From assembly GCA_026686845.1 (NCBI GenBank), contig JAIVEN010000021.1, positions 10,186,001-10,250,000 of the forward strand: 64,000 nucleotides of DNA. The letters are read 5' to 3'. The notes beneath the pieces were generated by a model. It saw only the letters and a program-made list of their open reading frames with translations. It was not told the DNA's origin and did not search any database. Source of the stretch: Adenanthera pavonina. Taxonomy: Eukaryota > Streptophyta > Magnoliopsida > Fabales > Fabaceae. Numbering within the stretch: position 1 is the first letter of the stretch; each line of letters begins with the position of its first letter. Made by a program: the position numbers and the translations under genes. Below are positions 10,430 through 22,649 of the stretch, piece after piece.

Positions 10430-11221
10430 ATTTTTTTTTTGCATCTCTACAAAACTCTTACAAGATTAGACAAATAGATATCATAAAAGTGACCAAATAC
10501 AGAAAAATCATCCATGAAAATTTCAATTATACCCTCAACCATATCAGAAAAGATCGCCATCATGCACTGTTGAAAGGTAGCAGGTGCATTGCAAAGACTA
10601 AAAAGCATCCTCCTATAAGCAAAGGTGCCATAGGGAAAAGTGAATGTGGTCTTTTCTTAGTCTTCAGGAGCAATGGAAATCTGAAAGTATCCGGAATAAC
10701 CATTAAGGAAACAATAATAATCATGTTCAGCCAGTCTTTCGAGCATATTATCAACAAATGGCAAGGGGAAGTAGTCTTTGCACGTCGCCTCATTTCCTAT
10801 AATCAATACAAAAGTGCCAACCAGTAACCGTTCTTGTAGGAATGAGTTTATTCTTCTCATTTGGGACTGTTGTTATTACACCCTTCTTTGGAACAACCTA
10901 CATAGGACTTACCCAAGAACTATTAGAAATTGGATAAATTATACTTGTATCAATGAGTTTGAGAACCTCGGCGCGCAAAACTTCTTTCATATTAGGATTC
11001 AATCGCCTTTGATTCTGCACTTTCAAAGTATAATTTTCCTCCATTAAAATCCTATGCACACAAAATGAAGGACTAATACCCTTTATATCAGAGATGCTCC
11101 ATCCAATAACAGGTCTATGCTCCCTTAGAATTTTCAATAATTTTTCCTCCTGCTTAGAATTTAGATTAGTGAAGACAATAACAAGAAAACTACTAAAGTT
11201 ACCCAAAAATGCATATTTCAA
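10430..11221 (-). pseudogene. Gypsy reverse transcriptase, frameshifted
   Basis: Pieces in different frames give, in order, the RT N-terminus (L-L-K-I-L-R-E-H-R-P-V-I-G-W-S-I-S-D-I-K-G-I-S-P), E-V-L-K-L-I-D, L-P-F-V-D-N-M-L-E-R-L-A-E-H, Y-F-Q-I-S-I-A-P-E-D, the finger strand F-P-Y-G-T-F-A-Y-R-R-M and the catalytic F-M-D-D-F-S-V-F-G (FMDD at 10518-10507, intact). At least two frameshifts separate these blocks. The motif order is that of plant Athila/Tat elements. Confidence 0.85.
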
Positions 11222-11360
11222 ATGAGATGGAAGTTGTTTTAATTCAACTTAAGGAGGTGATTTTTCATAAGGTGGTGGAAGTGACTTCCCTTGTCCTAAT
11301 TCCTCAAATTTCCTAAAATGTAATGTAGATATAGGACTTGAACCTTCTAACATCTTCCAC

Positions 11361-11936
11361 CTATTCATTGAAGTTCAATGTAATGTATGTTTTTGGAGGA
11401 TCCTTATATAAATGTTTAATAGCATGCTCTTCAACTAGCTTATCAATTATATCAATACTAGAGCAAGAAGTTTCAGTTTCATGAAATTTCATAGCCCTTG
11501 AAAATTGAAATTCTTCCTGCTCATTACCTACTCTAAGAATTAATTTCCCAGCAGGTACATCAATCAAGGCATTAGCAATCAACAAAAATGGTCTTCCAAG
11601 AATTAAAGACACATCTAAGTCACCCTCAGTATCCAATACTACAAAATCAACATGAATAATAAGATTACCAACTTTTACGAGCACATCCTCCATAATTCCC
11701 ATTGGATATCATACTAATCTGTCAGCTAGTTGTAGAGTCATACCTGTGGGCTTTAGCTCTGTAACCTCGAGTTTCCTATACAAAGAATAAGGCAATAAAT
11801 TAATACCTGCTCCAAGATCACATAAACAATGTTTAACAAGTTGAGAGCTAATAATACAAGGAATAGAGAAACTCCCTGGATCCTTTAACTTTGGTGGCAA
11901 ATTCTTTTGCAAGATGGCACTGTATTCTTCATTCAA
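11361..11936 (-). pseudogene. Gypsy aspartic protease, interrupted by one stop
   Basis: Two frames in the same register (11936-11709 and 11702-11361) separated by one stop codon. The retropepsin active-site motif C-D-L-G-A-G-I-N-L-L-P has its catalytic Asp codon inside 11819-11808. It is followed by Y-R-K-L, T-L-Q-L-A-D-R-L-V, and G-I-M-E-D-V-L-V-K-V, then a V-S-L-I-L-G-R-P-F-L block. This D-L-G-A-S-I-N variant is typical of plant Athila/Tat-type proteases. It would process the Gag-Pol precursor. Confidence 0.85.
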
Positions 11937-11989
11937 AGGTACTAAAGCACAATCTTCTAGACTCTACTTGTTAGATACTAGCTCCTTAA

Positions 11990-13790
11990 GAAATTTGACA
12001 TAAGAAGGCATATTCACTAGTACTTCAGAGAAGGTGATGTTGATTTGAAGCTTTTTAAACATCTCCAGGAACTTCTTAACTTTGACATCCTACATTTTCT
12101 TTTGAAGACATTGTGGAAAAGGAATAGGAGGAACATATGGTTTAACTTCAGGAGATGTAGGATGCTCCTAAGTAACATCTTTGGATTTGAGTTCCTTATC
12201 GCCCTTCTCATGTTCGCCCTTTTTTAGACTCTTCTCTTTTTCTTTTGAATTTCTTTCTTCTTTCACGGCTTCTTTTAACTCCTTTCCACTCCTAAGTGTG
12301 ATTGCCATAACTTCCTCTTTAGGGTTCACCTCTGTGCTACGAGGGAACTATCCTGGATTCCATTCAGCTACTAATTTAGTAAGGTGATTCATCTGAACTT
12401 CCATGTTTCGAATTGTAGCTTGAGTGTCATTATTTGTAGCGATTTGGCTAGCCATAAATTGATCAAATTTTTTATTTATAGCTGCTTGGCCAACCATGAA
12501 TTAATCCAAATTTTTGTTAGTAGATACTTGACCAGCTAAGATTTGGGAGAACATCTCCTCTAGCTGTGGAGTCTTTCTTGTGGATGATACAGGTAGCTGA
12601 GGGACTGCTTGAGTTTTATACTGCTGAAATCCTGGTGGTGCTAGTGGATTTTTCCAAGAAAAGTTTGGATGATTTTGCCACCAGGATTATGTGTTTGAAT
12701 AGGGATAATTTTTCCTTTGCATTAGTTGTGGACGTTTAGCATTTAATCTCATATAATTGACTTCTACATTCCCTCCAATCATATACACATATGTGTTAGC
12801 AGTATGGCTTGAACCACCGCATGCAGAGCATGACTCTTTAGGAAGATTAGAATTATTGCTCTATTGTTAGAAAAGAAGATCCATGGATTGATTTAACTTT
12901 TCTAGTTATGCAACCACATCAGAGCAAGAGCTAACTTCATTGATAGGTACCATCCTACTTCGTACTCCCTTTTATTAGGTCTGAGTTGCCACTTGATCAT
13001 AGATATTCATCATCTCCTCGGCAGTCAGATTATCATCCCTTGTAGCAATGTCCACTTAAGACTGGGAAGTAGAGCACACGGCATTATAAAATAACTTAGC
13101 AATCATCATATTGTTAAATCCATGGTGTAGACACTCATATAAGTAATCCTTAAATTGATCCCAAGCTTCATAGAATGGCTCGCCCTCTAATTGTGAAAAA
13201 AGATATATTTTATCCCTCAAGTCTACAATCATCTAAGGGGAATAAAACTTGGAAATGAATGCATCGCAGATCTTCTTCCATGATGTCAAGGAGTTTTCCG
13301 GTAGACTAAGAATCCATCATCGAGCATTATCCTTCAGGCAAAAGTTGAAGCACCTCATTTTAGGTTCCTTCAAAGCCAGACCATTTGGAGGAAATTGGTC
13401 AATCCAGTTATAGAAATCCTTCAGAAAACCCAATGCATCTTCGCATATTCAGCCATGAAAGTGTGGTAGTGAGTTTAAGTGGGTTGTCTTAAACTCATAA
13501 TTCTTCGAGTTATTAGATAACCTGATACATAATGGGCTGTCATACACTGCAGGCTTGTCTGCATGCCACGAAAATACACTATTTGGATTTTGAGCAACTG
13601 GATTTTCATGAGGGATCAGTTGGTCATCTTCATGTGGATTATTGATGCCATCAAGATTGCCATTGTTTGCATGACCGTTTTGAGCCATCTCTCTTCTTCT
13701 AACTCGATTTGCCCTGCAAGCATGTTCAATTTCAAAATTAATAGGAGTCAATTTAAAAGCACTATTAAGACTTTTGGATCTCAATAACAT
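11990..13790 (-). pseudogene. Gypsy Gag, multiple stops
   Basis: Starts with Met at 13790 in the same register as the protease. A basic N-terminus with R-R-R-E-M leads to the gag core entry F-K-T-T-H-L-N-S-L-P-H-F-H-G (usually L-P-x-F-H-G). The rest of the core continues through stops with K-M-R-C-F-N-F-C-L-K-D and W-K-K-I-C-D-A-F-I-S-K-F-Y. Near 12810-12840 is a zinc-knuckle-like C-S-A-C-G-G-S-S-H block. A charged K/E-rich region precedes protease. It would form the virus-like particle and bind RNA. Confidence 0.75.
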
Positions 13791-13869
13791 GGGAGAGAAA
13801 AATTAAAATCCAAGAAAATCAATGAGAGAAAAGAAAGGCTAAAATTAACAATTCAACAAATCCGTTAGC

Positions 13870-13887
13870 CTCCTCGGCAATGGCGCC
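13870..13887 (-). other. Primer-binding site of gypsy element
   Basis: Minus-strand TGGCGCCATTGCCGAGGA, seven bases inside the 5' LTR end. It closely follows the TGGCGCCGTTGCCGGGG pattern used by Athila/Tat-type plant elements for tRNA priming. Confidence 0.75.
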
Positions 13888-13894
13888 AAAAACT

Positions 13895-16800
13895 TGATCG
13901 GGGTCCTGCAAATATACAAGGTCGATTGTAGTAGTATAAAATATCCTAGAGTATTCCAGGAGTCGAACTCAAGGGAGATTATAGTTTATTCAATTAAGCA
14001 ATTTTAGTCAAGAAGAGCAATTTGTGAAAAGTTAAGCAAAGACTAAAATAAGAGTCAAACAATATAAAAAGCAATTATGTTGAATTTAATTCAATCACTA
14101 AGAGGGCTAAGGAATTGGGGTTCATCTTCCGGAGACAACTAAAGTTACTTTTAAATTGACTCCTTATATAATTGTAATGACAGTTATTTCTAATTTATCG
14201 TAATTACCTCTCGGTCAATTAGTCTGTATTTAATTAGGTTCTAATTCACTCTCGTACAAATAAAATCCCTAATTAAATCTTAAAGTTATAACTAAAGTCA
14301 CCATAAACACCTAATTCCATCTCTAGGATTTTTTGTTTTTGTCTATCTCTCTAGGTTTAGGTTTACTCTTCACCTTTCAGTCTATTAAGCTTACCCACAG
14401 AATGAATATCATGGTGGCCAGTTGTAACACATCTTTTTGGGCACATTTCCCATGTATTTAATCACTCTTAAGTCCATTTGTATCGTATTAGGATCTTGAA
14501 TCACAATAAATGCCATACTAAAATTTTTCCAACTTTGGTTACTATTCATTTAATAGAATTTATTTATTCCATCCAAACTTTGGAAAATCATAGCTAAATC
14601 AATAAAAACCGTATACATGTGATTTAAGTTTCTAGGGATAGCTTATAACTTTGTCTACATGGAAAAAATATAAATCAGAGCAATGACTATACTGATATGT
14701 ATAGCAAACTCTGTGAAATTTCACAATTTATACGAAAACTGTAAAATAATTATTTTAATTGGAATTAAATATAAAAATCCACCAAATATTGCACACACAT
14801 CCAATTTGAGTGTTCTTTAGACCATTGGAAAGCTCTTCCTATCTACTTTTAAACCATATATATCATTCATATCCTAATGCTTAACAAAACAAAAGTGATG
14901 CATTCACATGACCATAATTCCCCTTCATATCATGCCACATACTCATTAAGACTTAAAGTAACATAAAAACTTGAAGAAACATTTCCAACATTATCTTCAC
15001 AAATTTACATAAAATTTCCAGGTTCATAGCCCATGCTAGCATTATCAAGTTAATGATCAAATGCTTTCTCTTTTCCTTTCTTTTCCTTGGTGGTCTTGCC
15101 ATTGTTACTACCTATTCATGTTTAATATATGAGAGGGTGAGATTCAAAGAATCTCATTAGTTAACACCCAAACATGGCATCATATTATCACATTAAGCAT
15201 ATAACATCAAGGTAACATGTTTGAAACATATTATCATATTTGTATAACATGATTTCATAAAAATTTTGGCAAAATTTCATTTGGAAATTGGACATCCCGG
15301 GGTCACAATGTCCCTTAATCAACTCAGCCAATACACATAATTCATCACAAAATATCATCTTAAACACATGGCAAAGCAAGAAACTCATTGAAAACAAGTA
15401 TGATAACATATTGCAAGTATGAGGATTTAACTACCTTATGACGCTCCCTTGCTCTCCAAACTTGGTCAACCACTTTTTAAGCTTTCCATAACCTTCTTGA
15501 ACCTGTCCACATCATCATTGAACCAATTTAGCCATTGGATTCATGAGTTACATAATACATTACTCACTAAAACCCAAATTTTTCACTTAACTCTTCTTTG
15601 ATCTTTCTTTATACAACACACTTGTTCTTAAGATTTTGAACCATGCGGAATTAATTTTTGAGGTCAAAATCATGAAATTCCAACTCTAAATACTCCCCCT
15701 ATTCTAGCCGAAAATATCTCAAAGTGGAAGATTTTCTTTAAAACACTTCAAACCATCAATGGATTCATGCTTCTAGTGGTCAATCTAAGCTTTTCCCTAA
15801 GTTTATTGGTTCAAAACTCATCCCTATGCTAAAACCCCAATTTGGACGAAACCCTAAGGTAAAGAGGAAGCAAACTAATTCATAAAATATACTTTAAAAA
15901 CCATAATAGCAAGCTTAGGGTGGTATGAAATAATCTTACCAACTGGATTCTCTAATTTCCCTTTGATTTCTCTTCCTTTTCTCCCTCCTTCTTCCTTCCT
16001 TTTCTTGCATTTTTCCTGGTCTTTGGCTGCTGGTTTTCACGCCTAAAATGGAGAAGAAGAAGGTGATTAGGTGGCCTAAATAATAGTTAATCATGGTTAG
16101 TCATTTAAGCTAAACCATGGTTAATTTTTTTTTTACCACCTTACTTAACCAATTTCCTCTCAAAAATTATTAAATAATTGGGGACTTTTGGCTACAGAAA
16201 ATCATACATGAGAGAGAGGGAAGTGTGTCAAAAAATGTTCCAATTTTTTTTATCCAGATATATCTTAATCCAGTTACATTTTAGCAGTACCGAAAAATCA
16301 CCTTTTACAGTAACTTAACATTTTTGGGCTACAGGATTGTTCTAATTTTATTTTCATGTTTCCCTAATTATCCTGTCCCAATGTGTATAGCTCATATCCT
16401 ATCCCAGTTACCTTTTAACCATCAGTAGGTCCCATAGTTTACTTTATCGGTTTACTATTACTTTTATACACTCGGTACTGATTATTTCTTTATTTTTTAA
16501 TATTAACCATCAGTGCCATATACCATTAGACTTCTCTTGTCAAGGGCTTAGTTTTGACAGTAATTTTTCATATTTACAAAATTACCCTTAACCTGAGATT
16601 AAATTATAATTTCTAAAATATTCGGGTTATTAGGTATAATTTTCCCTAAGAAATTTTCTATTTATATTCTCCACGTAATTTTTATATATTTTGGGATGTG
16701 GATGCCATTTTTATAATTTTTTAGATGTAAAAATATGATTTTCTTATTTTTTCATCTAACTAGGAAAATGACATCTTTGCTCTTATTCATGTAAAACGGT

Positions 16801-17708
16801 GTCTGTCCATTTTCACAAATTTCTTGTACATTTTACATTATCATTGATTATATTCTTTTTCATTACTTAGTATACAGTGAAATTTTGAGATATTACACTA
16901 GTTACAAAATCCACAATGAAGCAAAAAGGAAACAGATATAATTAAACATAAATATGTTGAAAGAATTCAATAAAAAACAAGAGTCATAATCTTAGAGTAA
17001 ACTTTAATTAATCTTAGTCAGACTATATCTCTATTTCTAACTAGGAGAATCAGTTAGGCAAAAACATTGTTCTCAATAACAAAACAATAATAATTCCCCA
17101 AAACATCCGAACAAAAACTAAAGGAAGAGAAGTAGTAGATAAAGAGAATGATTCAGTCTCACTATGCCTTCAATTCTTCTAGATCTACCATCAAAATGCT
17201 CTCTATAAGCTCCAGAGACTTCAAAATAATTCTTCTAGGGTTCAGACTGTGTCTTTCATCAAAAAACCATTTATTTATAGAGCTCATGCGATGCTTGTGG
17301 ATGACGTTGAGTATACCTGCTAAACAACGTCATCCGGTGCCGTATTCTCCTTCTTTCTGTTCAACCGGCGCCAGGTAAATCAATTATTTTTTCTCTCTGC
17401 TCTTCACCTGGTGCCAGGTGATATGATTATTTGGTTGACCTAACGCCAGGTCAACTCGTAGATTTGAATTTCCACGCCTCCTCACTCGGTCACGAGTGAG
17501 GACATTAATTAGGACCAGATGAGCTTATGTTTGAACCTTTTTTTCTTCCTCTTTCACTCTAAAATGCTCAAAGGTCTTCAAAATTTTCCTGAGATGCAAA
17601 TATATCTTAAATTATATAGAATCATGCAAAAATTATATCAAAAATTAACATTTCCTAGGAAAATAACATAAAATGTGGATATTTTATAGGTATAAAATAG
17701 ACATATCA
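13895..17708 (-). repeat. 5' LTR of gypsy element, split by a nested solo LTR
   Basis: Reads TGATCGGGGTCC at 13895 and ends ATATCA at 17708, so the ends are TGAT...ATCA. Without the nested insertion (14423-16897 plus one copy of its duplication) it is about 1.33 kb. It aligns with the independent solo LTR at 35886-37384 along its whole length and with the truncated 3' LTR at 4288-4945. The outer flank GCTTT (17709-17713) would be the target-site duplication. Confidence 0.85.
14423..16897 (-). mobile_element. Nested solo LTR (TGTAA...TTACA) inside the gypsy 5' LTR
   Basis: The insert starts TGTAACACATC at 14423 and ends GATATTACA at 16897, so both ends give TGTAA when read inward. The flanking pentamers are CCAGT (14418-14422) and CTAGT (16898-16902), matching at 4 of 5. 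Comparing with the uninterrupted solo LTR at 35886-37384 shows that these 2475 bases are extra. The minus-strand start TGTAATATCTCAAAATTT resembles LTR starts of plant chromovirus-type gypsy elements. No internal coding region is present. Confidence 0.7.
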
Positions 17709-17713
17709 GCTTT

Positions 17714-17850
17714 CAATTTTATTACCAACTCAATTAGGAATCCTATCAACATGTATCACGTATATGGGGATGGCACTAAGGACAGATTTCACCAATGTTG
17801 ATATAGTCCTCTTGGAGAAAACTCCAAGCAAACCGGAAAATATAGAAAAA
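17714..17850 (-). pseudogene. L1 LINE reverse transcriptase fragment
   Basis: The minus-strand translation of 17741-17826 reads T-L-V-K-S-V-L-S-A-I-P-I-Y-V-I, the very conserved block R-L-x-L-V-K-S-V-L-S-A-I-P-x-Y that follows the RT palm in plant L1 elements. It ends at a stop near 17741, just before the gypsy 5' LTR. Together with 3720-4200 it probably forms one LINE into which the gypsy element inserted. Confidence 0.65.
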
Positions 17851-20800
17851 GTCATCATTCACATACGTAGCAAGGTTGTTGATCCTTGCCGGAACCCAAG
17901 TATTCATCCTAAGCTCCAATAAGAAAATACCCATATGGTTGATCACTCTAAATGGTAGGTCACAAAATTCTTAAGAGAACACACGAATTTAGATAAATCC
18001 TCATAAGAGAATTCAAAGAAAATACTTCTTATTACTTGCTCAAAAGTGTAGGTCATGCTACACATATATATAAAGATGCCTAGAATCCTCTATGATAATT
18101 AGAGGATCTCATAAAATAAGTAACTAATTATTCCTAAAACTAAAAGGCTCTAAATAATAGAAAACTATCTAGATTCTAGGTCTAAATCTTGGTAGATTGT
18201 AAGAATATTACTTATTTACAAACTAAAATACTCTAAAATATTCTAACTTGCTATCCAAATAAGAACATCTTACAAGGAACTAAATAAATATAAAAATTAC
18301 TTGGAAAACGTCACTTTATGAGAGTCACAAAGAAAGTGATGTTTTTTACTCAAAATCTTACATAATTTATTATCTACTTAAGAGCCAAGTAGTCATAAAA
18401 ATTTAAAACACTTAAACACTAATTTGGGCCTTTAAAAATTTAATTAGAAACCCAATAAATAACAAGACTCTAACAAATAAATGAGTTTTGTTTAATTAAT
18501 CAAGTCTTAGCCCAAAAACATAACAAAACACAATTAAACAACTAATTAAGTCATACCAAACTTAGGTTTACAAAATGATGTTTGGTGTAAGCTAATGTTT
18601 GACATGCTCCCAAATCTCATTTTATAAATTTACTTTTACCATTCAACCAAGGTTTAGCCAACTGAATGTTTCTAATACTTTTGAATTTGTGAACTTATTT
18701 TTATCTCACAATCCATTTATCAAACTTACTTTTGTTAGAAAAAAATCCAAACATAAATCACATTACAACAAATTTATTTATTGAAGCCCAGAAGTATTAT
18801 TGACAAGAATAGTTCAAATCAGGTCAAGAAAGAATCAAGGGCCCAATAAGCTCAATTCACCCGATTTCCAGACTGGTTAAATTATAGGAAAATCAGTAGA
18901 CTATGAAATAGTCAAGAATATGTCCAAAATAATTTTAGAAGGTTTATAATAATTATCTATGCAGAGAGGTTACAAGAAAAATTAACCAAAACTAATTTTA
19001 TCGGTGTTTTCAGTTAGAGCCCAATAACGTAAAATATTTTTCTAAATAAATTATATGGGCTTAGAAATGATTAATTAAGGTTATAATGAGTTTGAAATTC
19101 ATATTTTTAAATATATTTATGCATGAAAAATTTTATCAGACAAAATTTATATAATCGGAGCTGAAAACCCGGTATATAATGAAATTAGGCTAAGAATTAA
19201 ATGGTTTAAACCCAAATAATTAAAGGCATCATCTTGGGCTGATTTTGGCTCCAAAATGGTGTGCAAATAAGAAGAAAAAGGAGTGGAGAAGAATAAACCA
19301 CAATGCATTATACTATTTAAAAGATTATGTGTCAAAATTGGAAGTTTTGATGAAGTAAGCTTATGTAAGTATAATGATGCAATATTTACCTTATTTGGAG
19401 ATAAAAGTGGCATCTAAATTAATGACAAGAGAGGAAAAATTAATTAGATAACAATTATGTGAAAAAATTAGGTGTATGGAAGAGAAAAGAGGTGATGTAA
19501 TGCAATTTTTAACTCTTGAATAAAAATTAAGACCAATGGATAGAGTTGCTTCTTGTTGCCTATAAATAAGCTCTTTCTCCCCTCCATTCTTCACACCAAA
19601 TTCAAAATTCCATCATATATTAGTGAGAAAGTGAGTTATAGAGAGAAGGAGGAGAAGAGGAAAGGAATGTTTGGCAATTTAAGGTATCATCTTTTCTCTT
19701 TTTTTACATTTTATTTCTAAATGGTTGTTTAGATCTTGTATTTCTATGATTGATAGGTAGAAAACATGTTTATAATATGAACATGATGATGATGTTGGAT
19801 CAAAATGGTAAACAAATGATGAAGATGCTATAAATTTTGCATGAACAAGTATAAATATGTGAAGAGTATAATGAACATGCCAAAATATGCCTTTTGATCT
19901 TAAATGTTACTATACCAAAATGAAATCATGTTTCTTGCAATTATTTTTAAATATTATGCTAAGAAGGGGATTATGATGTTATTGGGATTTTTTTAAATCT
20001 CATCCCATTAAATATCTAACCATGATTAGGTTCAAATCATGTGAAAGGTAAAGGAGATACAGGAGGTTTCATGAAGAAATGTTTAGAAATAGGAATTATA
20101 TTTTGGATGCCTATATAATATTAAGTCTAATGGCATTTTATATTACAATTATGTAACTTATGTGTGACTCCTAAATAATGAATAAAATTCTATTTGATCA
20201 ATTTTTACATGTGTTATGTGACTACTATTGAAAGTATGGCATTATGAAATTTTATAGAATGAAATTTGGAAAAATTAGGATAAAATTTACGATAAAATTC
20301 ACAATATTTACTATAGTAATTTACCCAATGAAATTCCAAATTAATATTTTTCCCTCATAAAGTATTTTAAGAGATGAATATAGTAATTTGAACCACCTTT
20401 AAGTGATTTTTCTAGAATTAGATATAATTTTTTAAATTTCAGTCAAATTATAATAGTTACTAAATGAATAATGACTTTTAATAATTCTTTTGGAATTTTT
20501 TGAATTTGGCTCAAATTTACTTCCAAATGCATTTAATTGGAATCCAAACCACTAAGAATAAATAGTAAATGATTCTTAAGGTTAAAGTTTAATGTAATAA
20601 TATTTCAAATTCTTAGATGTATAAAAAATGTTTTATTGGAAAAAATAAAACACACTTCAATAATATCTGTTTTGAAGGGATTAATTTTCGGCTATCGATT
20701 GGGATATCATTTATACTTAAAAATGGTATTGCAAAGAAGAAGAAGAAAAAGATCCCCCGCATGAGAATTACCCAACCGTCAAAAGCCATCCACTTGATGA

Positions 20801-21019
20801 GTTGATCACGTGATAATATCAACAAATTATAAAACATAACCCCAAAAAAAGAAAAGAAAAGAGAAGAAAAGAAACCTTCATGTGATTTCGTGATCCTAAC
20901 TGAGCAATCCGATGTTAAAAGGCTGGATGTCTATTATATCCAAAAGAAATCAGACACTACTATATTAATGTAAATTTCGTCTTTTTCTATAACCATATAC
21001 CTAGGAGTCTCCAAGTTAG
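17851..21019. other. Intergenic, possible LTR-like remnants
   Basis: No gene recognised. Around 17930-18340 the minus strand carries a TATA-type box (TTTATATATATGTGTA near 18060-18076) and text like a decayed LTR, but I cannot place its ends. Around 19556-19570 the plus strand has CCTATAAATAAGC, followed after about 100 bases by a purine-rich leader and a GT-like splice donor. That looks like an old promoter or LTR start without a following frame. The remainder is AT-rich with short shadow frames only. Confidence 0.35.
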
Positions 21020-21038
21020 CCTTCTTCTTCTTCTTCTA
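20957..21038 (+). promoter_or_regulatory. Core promoter and leader of galactose mutarotase gene
   Basis: A TATA-like CTATATTAA (20959-20967) lies about 75 bases before the start codon. A TC-rich leader with CTT repeats (about 21022-21038), common in plant 5' UTRs, ends directly at the ATG. Confidence 0.4.
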
Positions 21039-21040
21039 CA

Positions 21041-22649
21041 ATGTCCAAGGCATCGTTTATTTCCTGCCTTCTCCTGGGCCTTCTGCTGTTTTCTCAGGTT
21101 CACGCAGAGGATCCCAGCATTGGAGTTTATGAGCTCAGGAGAGGACAAGTCCAGATCAAGTTGACTAACTATGGTGCCACCATTATGTCTGTCATTGTAC
21201 CTGATAAAAAAGGTTTGTTTTCTTTTCCTGTGCTTGTGTTCAGAATTACGCTTTCTTCTTGTTTCATTCTTAAGATGCTTTTTCTTGTGTTTCTTTCTCT
21301 AGGAAACTTATCTGATGTTGTCCTTGGCTTTGATTCTGATGATGACTACAAGGTATGATTTAATTGTTTCTTTTGAGACTTAACATATGATCGCCAAAAG
21401 AAAAAAAAGAAAAGAAAAACTTCCTTTTTTGTCTGTAATCTGAAAGGAAACAGACCATAATCTTTCTTATTTTTCTAATCCATGGCTTCAATTAAAATTA
21501 AAATGGTCGGGGCTATCTATGATGTTATGAAGTATGCATACATTTGTAGTGCCTTAAAATTTTACAGAGAATTTGGTAATGTTGCAGAACGATACAGTAT
21601 ATTTTGGTGCCCTTGTTGGACGTGTGGCAAATAGAATTGGAGGAGCTAAATTCTCTTTGAATGAAACAACCTACAAACTGCCTGCTAATGATGGAAACAA
21701 CACACTCCACGGTAAATTAATCATAATCAGAATTTGACTTCCTGCTATTACCAATACCACCATTCAGTACATACAGTCTCTGATATTGCTTCCATTTATG
21801 AACCATCAGGTGGACCCAAGGGTTTCAATGACGTTGTATGGACTGTAGCATCCCACAAAATAGATAGTCATATCACGTTTACTTATGTCAGTCCTGACAA
21901 CGAAGAAGGTACTTTTTTGTTTCTTTCAGTTTGATTGTTTGATGTTTATACCATAGTTTGTTGTAATTACGAATCTCATTCTGTATTGCTCTAATATTTT
22001 TTCTATTCCCCTGTCAAATTTTCTAGGCTTTCCGGGAAAGCTTGAAGTTTCTGTGACTTATAGTTTCTTCCAAACTAACAAACTGATTGTGAAGATGGAA
22101 GCCAGGCCCACTGACAAAGCCACACCAGTGAATTTGGCTCAACACAGTTACTGGAATCTGAGGGGCCATGACAGTGGAGACATTCTATCTCACACCATTC
22201 AGCTTTATGCCTCACAAATCACACCAGTAAACGATCAACTCATCCCCACAGGTGATTTCAAGGCAGTGAATGGCACCCCACATGACTTCCTTCAACCCAA
22301 AGGAATTGGTAGTCAGATTCATCAGCTTCCTGGCTATGACATGAACTATGTGGTGGACAAGAATGCTAACTCTTCCAATCACTTTAGCAGAGTGGCTGTG
22401 GTGAAGGACTCAGTTTCTGGAAGGAAGCTTGAGCTATGGTCAAACCAACCTGGTGTACAATTCTATACCGGCAACATGTTGGAGGATGTGAAAGGTAAGG
22501 GTGGAGCCATTTACCATAAGTTTGCAGCTCTGTGCTTGGAGTCACAAGGTTTCCCAGATTCAGTGAACCACCCAAATTTCCCATCACAGATTGTCAATCC
22601 TGGACAGACATACAAGCACTTCATGGTTTATAGATTCACTGCTGAGTAA
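21041..22649 (+). CDS. Galactose mutarotase (aldose 1-epimerase), secreted
   Basis: Five exons: 21041-21212, 21303-21352, 21588-21711, 21810-21908 and 22027-22649. All introns are GT-AG and the joined product is 355 residues. Residues 1-22 form a hydrophobic signal peptide ending V-H-A, so the enzyme probably enters the secretory pathway or apoplast. It interconverts the alpha and beta anomers of galactose and related aldoses. Family landmarks in order: N-Y-G-A-T-I-M-S (43-50), G-R-V-A-N-R-I (85-91), N-T-L-H-G-G-P-K-G-F with His115, L-A-Q-H-S-Y-W-N-L with catalytic-type His188, P-G-Y-D with Asp253, and C-L-E-S-Q with the catalytic base Glu320. Length agrees with plant homologues. No disruption is seen, so it looks functional. 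The neighbouring kinase gene converges on it from the right. Confidence 0.93.

Larger units (their letters stand above)
4288..17708 (-). mobile_element. Ty3/gypsy LTR retrotransposon (Athila/Tat branch), decayed, with nested insertion
   Basis: Minus-strand element bounded by related LTRs. The 5' LTR is 13895-17708, and the truncated 3' LTR is 4288-4945. The order on the minus strand is 5' LTR, primer-binding site, gag, protease, RT, RNase H, integrase, spacer, extra ORF, non-coding spacer, polypurine tract, 3' LTR. The PBS (TGGCGCCATTGCCGAGG), the D-L-G-A-type protease and the long 3' region with an extra ORF are those of plant Athila/Tat-type gypsy elements. Gag and protease share one frame; RNase H and integrase share another. 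Several stops and frameshifts make it inactive. The 5-bp duplication cannot be checked because the left LTR end is deleted. Confidence 0.85.

Noticed and set aside
10489..11047. Plus-strand frames of 112 and 89 aa
   Set aside because: Antisense shadows of the gypsy reverse transcriptase, whose catalytic FMDD is on the other strand.
13870..13900. Reading the gypsy element as plus-strand from the PPT-like side
   Set aside because: The PBS, gag-pro-pol order and PPT all agree only with minus-strand orientation.
15188..15409. Minus-strand 73-aa hydrophobic frame
   Set aside because: Inside the nested solo LTR; composition only.
19147..19594. Two minus-strand frames of 88 and 67 aa
   Set aside because: No motif, overlapping each other in different registers in AT-rich intergenic DNA.
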